The position numbers and the translations under genes were made by a program. A stretch of DNA of 64,000 bases from Streptomyces albipurpureus. GTDB lineage: Bacteria; Actinomycetota; Actinomycetes; Streptomycetales; Streptomycetaceae. A model generated the notes under the pieces. The model did not search any database and had not been told where the DNA came from. It saw only the letters and a list, made by a program, of their open reading frames with translations. The stretch lies in NCBI RefSeq assembly GCF_023701525.1, contig NZ_JAMQAW010000002.1, positions 171,437-235,436 on the forward strand, written 5' to 3'. This document shows, piece by piece, positions 57,325-64,000 of the stretch; the stretch's first letter is position 1; each line of letters begins with the position of its first letter.

Positions 57325-58014
57325 ATGACCAGGGTGCTGGTGGTCGACGATGAGCCGCAGATCGTACGAGCCCTCGTGATCAATCTCAAGGCGCGCAAGT
57401 ACGAGGTGGACGCCGCGGCGGACGGTGCCACCGCGCTGGAACTGGCAGCGGCGCGGCACCCCGATGTCGTCGTGCTCGACCTGGGCCTGCCGGACATGGA
57501 CGGCGTCGAGGTGATCAGGGGCCTGCGCGGCTGGACCCGCGTACCGATCCTGGTGCTCTCCGCGCGGCACACGTCCGACGAGAAGGTGGAGGCGCTGGAC
57601 GCCGGCGCCGATGACTATGTCACCAAACCGTTCGGCATGGATGAACTGCTGGCCCGGCTGCGGGCTGCGGTGCGCAGGGCCGAGCCGGTGGGCGGCGGTG
57701 ACGATGACGTGGTGATCGTGGAGACCGATGGCTTCACCGTCGACCTCGCCGCCAAGAAGGTGCACCGTGACGGACGCGATGTTCGGCTGACTCCGACCGA
57801 GTGGCATCTGCTGGAGGTCCTGGTGCGGAACACGGGACGGCTGGTCAGCCAGAAACAGTTGCTCCAGGAGGTGTGGGGGCCTTCGTACGGGACGGAGACC
57901 AACTATCTGCGGGTCTATATGGCACAGCTGCGGCGCAAGCTGGAGGCCGATCCCTCGCACCCCCGCCACTTCGTGACCGAGCCGGGGATGGGATACCGCT
58001 TCGAACGCTCATGA
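57325..58014 (+). CDS. kdpE: Response regulator KdpE
   Basis: 229 residues. Receiver with Asp52 (VVVLDLGLPDMDG) and Lys101 (YVTKPFGMDE); OmpR winged helix ending RRKLEADPSHPRHFVTEPGM-GYRF. Cognate to KdpD, 124 bp downstream of it. The ATG at 57325 follows AAAGGCAGG. Confidence 0.94.
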   Translation: MTRVLVVDDEPQIVRALVINLKARKYEVDAAADGATALELAAARHPDVVVLDLGLPDMDGVEVIRGLRGWTRVPILVLSARHTSDEKVEALDAGADDYVTKPFGMDELLARLRAAVRRAEPVGGGDDDVVIVETDGFTVDLAAKKVHRDGRDVRLTPTEWHLLEVLVRNTGRLVSQKQLLQEVWGPSYGTETNYLRVYMAQLRRKLEADPSHPRHFVTEPGMGYRFERS

Positions 58015-58255
58015 GTGATCGGGTTCCAGCGCAGCGGGCCTGACGCCGCCCTTCCGTTTGATGCCTCCCAAGCACCGGGCGCTTCGTCCGCTCTGGCCGC
58101 CCGCGCGGCCGGCGGCGTCCCCGGGCCACGGTGACCCGCCCGCCGGGCGTCGTGCGGCCCGCTTCCGCCTCCCCGGGCGTCACCGGGGGTATGAGCAGGT
58201 GTACGAGGTGGGCGGGGCACGAGAAGGTGTCGGCGGTGGCCGGTACGCTTGCTCC

Positions 58256-58684
58256 ATGAGTGCAACACCCCGCTCGGACAGTGGTTCAGCGAAGGACGGC
58301 AGAGCCGCCAAGCCGGCCGGCCGTTTCCGGCGCATGCTCGACCGGCTTTCCAGCTCGCAGGAGGACCTTGAGTCCGAGGAGTTGCGGGAGGACGCACAGG
58401 CGTCGGGGTGCCTTCGGATAGCGGAGTGCGGTGACCGCCAGATCGTCCGAGTGACTGGTACGTTGCGCACGGTCACCTTCCGCCCTCGGGCCGGAGTGCC
58501 CTCGCTGGAGGCGGAGCTCTTCGACGGCAGTGCCCCGCTGGACGTCGTCTGGCTCGGCCGCCGCGCGATCGTGGGGATCGAGCCGGGCCGCAGGCTCATA
58601 GCTTCCGGCAGGATCTCCATGAGTCACGGACGCCGTGTGCTCTTCAATCCCAAATACGAACTCCGACCGCTCGGACAGGAGTAG
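58256..58684 (+). CDS. OB-fold nucleic-acid-binding protein
   Basis: 142 residues from the ATG at 58256. Basic N-terminus, RFRRMLDRLSSSQEDLESEE helix, then an OB-fold: RQIVRVTGTLRTVTFRPRAG, PSLEAELFDGSAPLDVVWLG, RLIASGRISMSHGRRVLFNP. Similar to RecG-type OB domains; ligand probably single-stranded DNA or RNA. Three bases before the DUF3159 gene, so co-transcribed. Confidence 0.87.
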   Translation: MSATPRSDSGSAKDGRAAKPAGRFRRMLDRLSSSQEDLESEELREDAQASGCLRIAECGDRQIVRVTGTLRTVTFRPRAGVPSLEAELFDGSAPLDVVWLGRRAIVGIEPGRRLIASGRISMSHGRRVLFNPKYELRPLGQE

Positions 58685-58687
58685 CCG

Positions 58688-59425
58688 GTGACGTCTCTCG
58701 ACAAGCCGACCACCACGAACGAACAGCAGCAGGACGCCGACTCCAAGGCAGTGACGGAGGCAGCCCTGTCTGAGGCCTTCGGTGGCGTGCGGGGCATGGT
58801 GGAGACCGTCCTGCCCGGACTGTTGTTCGTCACGATTTACACGATTAACAAGGATCTCCACGTCTCCGCCATCGCGGCGCTGACCGTCTCCCTCCTGCTG
58901 GTGGGAGTCCGGCTGGTGCGCCGGGACACCATGAAGCACGCGTTCAGCGGTGTCTTCGGGGTGGCCTTCGGTGTCGTCTTCGCCATGGTGACGGGGAATG
59001 CGAAGGACTTCTATCTCCCGGGGATGATGTACACCCTGGGCCTGGCCCTGGCGTACATCATCACCACGATCTGCGGTGTGCCGCTGGTGGGGTTGATCCT
59101 CGGGCCCATCTTCAAGGAGAACCTCTCCTGGCGGACCCGCAACCCGGGGCGCAAGAAGGCCTACGCCAAGGCGAGTTGGGCCTGGGGCCTGATCTTCCTG
59201 GCCAAGTGCGCGATCCTCTTCCCGCTCTACTGGTGGGCGGACACCACCCAGTTGGGTTGGGTGCTGGTCGCGCTGAAGATCCCGCCGCTCTTGCTGGCGG
59301 TCTATCTGACCTGGCTGTTCCTGGCGAAGGCACCACCGCCGATCGATGTCTTCGCCGAGATGGAGGCCGAGGAGCGCGCCGAGAAGGAACGCAAGGCGGC
59401 GGCCGCACGCCAGCCGGAGCTCTAG
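58688..59425 (+). CDS. DUF3159 integral membrane protein
   Basis: 245 residues from the GTG at 58688 (CAGGAG 5-6 nt upstream). A polar N-terminus (1-24), then about six TM segments (TVLPGLLFVTIYTINKDLHV, VSAIAALTVSLLLVGV, FSGVFGVAFGVVFAMVTGNA, and so on), SWRTRNPGRKKAYAKASWAW loop and a charged coiled C-terminus (EAEERAEKERKAAAARQ). Function unknown; paired with the OB-fold gene across actinobacteria. Confidence 0.92.
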   Translation: MTSLDKPTTTNEQQQDADSKAVTEAALSEAFGGVRGMVETVLPGLLFVTIYTINKDLHVSAIAALTVSLLLVGVRLVRRDTMKHAFSGVFGVAFGVVFAMVTGNAKDFYLPGMMYTLGLALAYIITTICGVPLVGLILGPIFKENLSWRTRNPGRKKAYAKASWAWGLIFLAKCAILFPLYWWADTTQLGWVLVALKIPPLLLAVYLTWLFLAKAPPPIDVFAEMEAEERAEKERKAAAARQPEL

Positions 59426-59441
59426 CCCCAGATGAGGCCGT

Positions 59442-59483
59442 GAGGCCCGGTTCCCGGTCAACGCCTACCCGGAACCGGGCCTC
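59442..59483 (+). terminator. Terminator after the DUF3159 gene
   Basis: GAGGCCCGGTTCC (59442-59454) pairs with GGAACCGGGCCTC (59471-59483), 13 bp, 17 nt past the stop. Confidence 0.85.
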
Positions 59484-60126
59484 AGCCCTGTCCGAACTCG
59501 CACGCGGTGCGCGAGGGGATGCGCCAAGGGCGCGCTGGGGAACACGAGGGGGGAACGTCGACTCCATGGCAGCCCTCGCCGGAGGTGTCCGAACAGCTCA
59601 ACCACCGCCCTCGCCGGATGGGCACAGGCATCCCGATACCGATCTTGGGCGGCCCTCTTCGGACAGCTGACCGATCACGCCGGAGGGCTGGGGCTCACAG
59701 CGATTCCCGTGATGTGATGACTGTTGGCTGCTGACTGCTGACTGCTGACTGCTGATCGATGGCTGATGGCTGATGGCTGATAGGAGTTCGCGTTGGATTC
59801 CGCTCGGGTGGGGAGCAGGGGCAGCGCCGATCTGATCCTCTCGATGCGTCCCACAGCACCACCCCGGTCCCGGGTCTTGCTGGGAAGTCACAGCTCGGCC
59901 CCGGGGTAGGAGCTCAGCGGAGATGGCCGATCGCCGGACAGGTCGCCGACCCGCTCTTCCCCTGATCACTGGCCGGATTCATACGCAAACGATCACGATC
60001 TCATCAAATCCTTTGCAACAGGTGTCACTCCAGACCCAGCTTCTGAAAGCATCCACAACAGAAAGGGCTTTCAGGGGGCGTACACCTTTATTTGATGGGC
60101 GCGCTGACGCATCAGGGGGATATTTC
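59484..60126. other. Spacer upstream of the FtsX-like permease
   Basis: About 640 bp. No gene seen. Contains the 7-bp tandem repeats and, at 59975-60100, AT-richer sequence likely to hold the permease promoter. Confidence 0.5.
59727..59781. repeat. Tandem 7-bp repeats (CTGACTG x3, then GGCTGAT x3)
   Basis: CTGACTG at 59731-59751 in three copies and GGCTGAT at 59761-59781 in three copies, with related bases between. Confidence 0.93.
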
Positions 60127-63100
60127 GTGGCGGGGTTTCTCTTTCTCCGCGCGCGCGGGCACCGGCTGCTCCTGGCTGCGGCGCTGCTCGCCATCCTGCT
60201 CACCACCTCCATACTCGCCGCGCTCGCCGCCTTCGCCGGCTCCGTCGGTGACGCCGGACTGCGGCACGCACTCCGTACCCGGGACGCTTCAGCCGCCGCG
60301 CTGGTCATCACCTCGGAGAACACAGAGGTGAACCGCACCGCGGCAGCGCGGGACGCCAGGCGCGGGGCCCAACTGGCCTTCGATGGACTGCCGGTGAAGC
60401 TCCAGCAGTTCGATCGCTCGGGACCGTACGCCCTCCCGCGGACGCTCCAGTCCCCCGCCGCGCGCAAGGGCGAACCGGATCTCACCCTCTTCGCCGCCGT
60501 CGATCGCGCCCATGTCCGGCTCTCCAGCGGCACCTGGCCCACCCCGAAGACCGCTGGAGTGATCCCGGTCGCCCTGCCCGAGGTCGCGGCGAAGCAGCTG
60601 AGGCTCACACCGGGTCCGCGGGTACTGAAGGTCACCGACCGCATGGGCGGACCCCCCGTACGGATCAGGGTCACCGGGATCTACCGGCCGACCGACCGCG
60701 GCGCCCCCTACTGGCAACTCGACGAGTTGGACGGGCGCGGGGTCACCAAGGATGTCTTCACCACCTTCGGGCCGCTGCTCACGGACCCCAGCGCCATGGG
60801 TACGGGCGGTATTCGGCCCGGTGGGGTGTCCTGGCTCGCCACCGCCGACTTCGGCGGTCTGACGGGCGAGCGGATCGATGGGGTGCGGAAGGCCTCGGCG
60901 AAGAGCCAGCAACTCCTCTCCGCACAGCCCTCACTGGCGACCGGTGTGGTCGCCCGCACCTCACTGCCCGGGGTGCTCGATCAGCTTGAGCGCGCCCTGC
61001 TGGTGTCCCGGGCCACCCTGCTGCTTGTCTCCTTGCAGCTGGTCCTCCTGGCCGGATATGCGCTGCTGCTGGTCGCCAGACTGCTGAGTCAGGAGCGGAG
61101 CAGCGAGACCCAAGTACTGCTTGCCCGGGGCGCCTCCCGGCGCCGTATCGCCTCTCTCGCAGCCTTGGAGGCCCTACTGCTGGCGCTACCGGCCGCCGTG
61201 TGCGCGCCGCTGCTGGCAGGACCGATCACCGGGTTGCTGGCCGGGCACGGCCTGCTGGCCAGGATCGGGCTCCAGGACGAACTGGCCGGCTCTGGGCCGA
61301 CGGTTCGGCTCTGGTTCATCGGCGCGGCGGTGGCGCTGGCGTGTGCGGTTGCCGTGACCATGCCGGCGCTCACCGCCGCTCGCGCGGCACGCGGTCGGGC
61401 CAGAACGCTGCCCGGACCGCTGCGAGCCGGCGCCGATATCGCGCTGCTGGCGATTGCGGGGGTCGCGTACTGGCAACTGGAGCGGCGGACCTCGGGCAGT
61501 GGTGCGCTCAGCGGTGATCGCGAGGGGCGGTTGGGCATCGACCCGCTCCTGGTGGTGGCACCCGCGCTGGCGCTCCTCGCGGGCACCGTTCTGACGCTGC
61601 GACTGCTGCCCCCAGCGGCCCGGCTCGCCGAGCGACGGGCCGCACGCGGTCGCGGCTTGACCACCTCCCTGGCCGGCTGGCAGTTCAGCCGCCGCCCCAT
61701 GCGCGGTGCCGGTCCGGTGCTGCTGCTGGTGTTGTCCGTGGCGATGGGAATGCTGGCGATCGGGCAGGGCGCTTCATGGGATCGCTCCCAGGACGACCAG
61801 GCCGATTTCCGGACGGGTGCTCCGGTGCGGGTACTCAGCGGCGGGAGCGTTCCCGGGTTCGGACAGGGCGGACTGTACGACGGGATGCGGGGCGTCCGAT
61901 CGGTGGCCCCCGCCGCCCGAACGGAGCTCAGCCTCTCCGGCGGGCGCCGCAGCACGGTCCTCGCACTCGACACCGCGGCCGCCGCCGAGGGGCTCCAGCT
62001 CCGCGGCGATCTCACCGGAGGCGGAGCGGGACGGCCGCTGGAAGCACTGCGCCCCTCGGGTGACGCACGCCCTGGAGTGCTGCTCCCCAAGGACGTCGCC
62101 CGGCTGGAGTTCGATGTGACCCTGCGCCGCCCTTCGACGCGTTCCGGTGGTGAGCCGAGCAGCGGACCGGCCCTCACCTTCACCTTCGAAGACCGGTACG
62201 GGGTGTCGTACCGGATTCCGGTGGACCCGCCACCGGGCGATGGCAGACCCCATCGGGTGTCCATCGATCTCGCCCGGGCCGCGGGGGGCCCGGCAGGCAA
62301 ACCGGCGGCGCCGCTGGCGCTGACGGACATCGAGGCCTTCGAGGCCGAGGCGGCGGATCGGATCGTGTCGAAGCGGCTGGCGTTCGGGGCGCTTCGATCG
62401 GTGGCCGCTGACGGGACTTCGCGTGCCGTTGCCCTGCCGTCGGGGTTCGCCTGGACGGTCAAGGCGATCGCCAGCGTCGAGGTGGACCCCTCCAACACGG
62501 ACGAGGCGGCGCCCGCGATCACCGCGGTGCGTTCATCGGCTCGCAAGCCGCTCGACATCTCGTACCACACGGGCAAGACGTTCCTGGACGGCTGGGGCCC
62601 GGAAATGACGGTCACCCTGCGGATGACCGTCAAACGGAGCGCACCGGCCATCCTCAAGGCGCTGGTGACCGAAGGGTTCCTCCAGGCCAGCGGCGCGAAG
62701 GTGGGCGCCGTGATCGACCTCCCGATGCAGGGCGGGGCGGTCAGGGTCCAGATCATGGGCGTCCTCGGTGCGATACCGACCACGGAACGCGAACCCTCCA
62801 TCGGGGGAACGACGAGCGCCGAGGGTGGTTCCGAGGCCGCTTCCGCCGCCAAGACGGACGGAGGCGCCCTGTTGGTCGACCTTCGCGCGGTCAACCAGAT
62901 CCTCGCCACCCGTATCGATGCCGCCTTCCCGCCCTCCGAGTGGTGGTTGTTCCCCCTGCCGGGCAAGGTCGCCGAAACGGCGGCGAAGATCCGGGAACGT
63001 ACCGACCTCGAACCGAACCAGATCCAGGTGCGGGATGAGATGGCAGCCGCGCTGCACAGCGATCCGCTCGGTGCCGGCCCGCAGTCGGCGCTGCTGGCGG

Positions 63101-63498
63101 CGACCATCGCCGCGGCCGCGCTGGCCGCGGTGGGGTTCGCGGTCTCCGCGGTGGGCGCGCTGCGGGAGCGTTCACGGGAGTTCGCGGTACTCCGGGCGCT
63201 CGGTGCGCCACGACGTCAACTGGCCCGGCTGCTCGCCCTGGAGCAGTCGCTGCTGATCGGGCTCGCGCTACTGATCGGGGTGGCGCTCGGCACGGTGCTC
63301 ACCCGTGCGGTCGTTCCACTGATCGTGCTGACGGGACAGGCGACCCAGCCGATCCCCTCCGTACTGGTGGAACTACCGACCGACCGGGTGGCGCTGCTGC
63401 TGGTGGGCGTGGCGGCGACACCGGTGGCCATCGTGCTGGCGCTCGCCCTGCGCCGCGGTGACTCATTGACGGCGCTGCGTGCGCAGGGAGGCGAATGA
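60127..63498 (+). CDS. FtsX-like ABC transporter permease
   Basis: 1123 residues from the GTG at 60127, chosen because AGGGGGA lies 6 nt upstream and the first TM (GHRLLLAAALLAILLTTSIL) follows directly. TM1, a large extracytoplasmic domain, a first FtsX core (about 290-490), a second large extracytoplasmic domain (about 560-965) and a C-terminal FtsX domain (LLAATIAAAALAAVGFAVSA, LREREFAVLRALG-like SREFAVLRALGAPRRQL). MacB-type mechanotransmission permease of unknown substrate. No ATPase is adjacent; 53440-54171 is the nearest of the right type. Confidence 0.88.
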   Translation: MAGFLFLRARGHRLLLAAALLAILLTTSILAALAAFAGSVGDAGLRHALRTRDASAAALVITSENTEVNRTAAARDARRGAQLAFDGLPVKLQQFDRSGPYALPRTLQSPAARKGEPDLTLFAAVDRAHVRLSSGTWPTPKTAGVIPVALPEVAAKQLRLTPGPRVLKVTDRMGGPPVRIRVTGIYRPTDRGAPYWQLDELDGRGVTKDVFTTFGPLLTDPSAMGTGGIRPGGVSWLATADFGGLTGERIDGVRKASAKSQQLLSAQPSLATGVVARTSLPGVLDQLERALLVSRATLLLVSLQLVLLAGYALLLVARLLSQERSSETQVLLARGASRRRIASLAALEALLLALPAAVCAPLLAGPITGLLAGHGLLARIGLQDELAGSGPTVRLWFIGAAVALACAVAVTMPALTAARAARGRARTLPGPLRAGADIALLAIAGVAYWQLERRTSGSGALSGDREGRLGIDPLLVVAPALALLAGTVLTLRLLPPAARLAERRAARGRGLTTSLAGWQFSRRPMRGAGPVLLLVLSVAMGMLAIGQGASWDRSQDDQADFRTGAPVRVLSGGSVPGFGQGGLYDGMRGVRSVAPAARTELSLSGGRRSTVLALDTAAAAEGLQLRGDLTGGGAGRPLEALRPSGDARPGVLLPKDVARLEFDVTLRRPSTRSGGEPSSGPALTFTFEDRYGVSYRIPVDPPPGDGRPHRVSIDLARAAGGPAGKPAAPLALTDIEAFEAEAADRIVSKRLAFGALRSVAADGTSRAVALPSGFAWTVKAIASVEVDPSNTDEAAPAITAVRSSARKPLDISYHTGKTFLDGWGPEMTVTLRMTVKRSAPAILKALVTEGFLQASGAKVGAVIDLPMQGGAVRVQIMGVLGAIPTTEREPSIGGTTSAEGGSEAASAAKTDGGALLVDLRAVNQILATRIDAAFPPSEWWLFPLPGKVAETAAKIRERTDLEPNQIQVRDEMAAALHSDPLGAGPQSALLAATIAAAALAAVGFAVSAVGALRERSREFAVLRALGAPRRQLARLLALEQSLLIGLALLIGVALGTVLTRAVVPLIVLTGQATQPIPSVLVELPTDRVALLLVGVAATPVAIVLALALRRGDSLTALRAQGGE

Positions 63499-63772
63499 TG
63501 GTGCCGGCCATGCAAGGGGTCGTTGGTGTCACCGTGGCGCAGGTCCGGTCCATGGGTGAGCCTCGGGGGCGCGGGCTCGCCGACTCGGAGCGGTGTTCGC
63601 GGGCGATCGGCACCGCGGTCAGTCCACTGCGAAGGACGCGATGCGCATTTGGGCGCGGCGGGGATCGCACCCTCGGTGCGCGAGCCCGGCAGAGCAGGGC
63701 CGTGGGGATCCATCACCCGGCGATGGGTCAGCGCCGACCGTCCCTGAGGTGTTCCCGATGAGGAGGGGTGGA

Positions 63773-64000
63773 GTGAAAGCCGTCGCCCCCTGGGTCCGTA
63801 CCCGATTGCGCGCCGCGCCGGGGCCCGCCCTCGCCCTGCTGGTGCTGGTCCTGTTGACCTCGTTCCTCGCCGCTGCCTTTCCGCGCGCCGTGGACGCCTA
63901 CGAGGGCGAGGGGTTGCGGCACGAGGTGAACGCCGCACCCGCGGACCGCCGGGTCCTCCAGTTCACGGACGAGCCCGAAGACGAGTTCGCCGAGTCCGCC
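63773..64000 (+). CDS. Second FtsX-like ABC permease, 5' part, cut by the window end
   Basis: 76 codons visible. KAVAPWVRTRLRAAPGPALA, one TM segment (LLVLVLLTSFLAAAFPRAVD), then AYEGEGLRHEVNAAPADRRV, the usual start of the first extracytoplasmic domain in this permease group. GTG 63773 follows AGGAGGGG at 4 nt; ATG 63758 is an alternative. About 275 bp after the first permease. Confidence 0.7.
   Translation, partial: MKAVAPWVRTRLRAAPGPALALLVLVLLTSFLAAAFPRAVDAYEGEGLRHEVNAAPADRRVLQFTDEPEDEFAESA

Overview
The window reads as a Streptomyces chromosome, or a very close relative. GC is high, with strong G/C bias at third codon positions. It carries genes typical of that genus: SepH, a SepF paralogue, the CutRS two-component system, a SARP/NB-ARC/TPR regulator, coproporphyrin ferrochelatase, and the actinobacterial families DUF3152, DUF3071, DUF3093, DUF3159, DUF3710, DUF4193 and DUF6099.

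Region 1 (1-6.2 kb): a secreted DUF3152 metallopeptidase-like protein, aconitase (acnA, minus), and a MurA-type enolpyruvyl transferase carrying an N-terminal XRE helix-turn-helix. Two copies of a 16-bp dyad (ATCTCRNNNNYGAGAT) lie between acnA and murA, and the second overlaps the murA promoter.

Region 2 (6.2-13.2 kb): an integrated element, now decayed. It is bounded by a 33-bp direct repeat (32/33 identical) that includes the last codons of murA, so the element inserted into the 3' end of that gene. Inside are a truncated and frameshifted tyrosine integrase, an IS5-type remnant, a low-GC convergent pair (a DUF4145 protein and a 713-aa NACHT-like P-loop NTPase), an IS630 copy with intact inverted ends but a broken transposase, and two decayed genes. 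TGGGACTT direct repeats at 11-bp spacing sit just inside both ends and look like integrase arm sites. The NTPase/DUF4145 pair is the only apparently intact cargo and is the best candidate here for an undescribed, probably defensive, system.

Region 3 (13.3-31.5 kb): a Tat/lipoprotein-type agmatine deiminase divergent from a TetR regulator with two matching 18-bp operators; an MFS exporter divergent from a PaaX-type regulator; beta-carbonic anhydrase; arginine deiminase and ornithine carbamoyltransferase with an ARG-box-like site between them; a coupled Hen1-Pnkp RNA-repair operon; homocysteine methyltransferase with an LLM flavin/F420 oxidoreductase; and DUF6099, MazG and an AAA ATPase.

Region 4 (31.5-46.7 kb): a SepF paralogue, the large SARP regulator divergent from a ParB-like protein with nested palindromes between them, about 1 kb without a gene, a PuuD-like amidotransferase, SepH, a two-TM membrane protein, an aldonolactone oxidase overlapping an MFS gene, ferrochelatase, and inositol monophosphatase.

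Region 5 (46.9-64 kb): cutRS, DUF4193, an EcsC-like protein, DUF3093, a hotdog thioesterase, dUTPase, DUF3710, an ABC ATPase, kdpDE without kdpFABC, an OB-fold protein, DUF3159, and two FtsX-like permeases, the second cut by the window edge. Several intergenic spacers hold short 6-8 bp tandem repeats. I found no rRNA, tRNA or CRISPR array.
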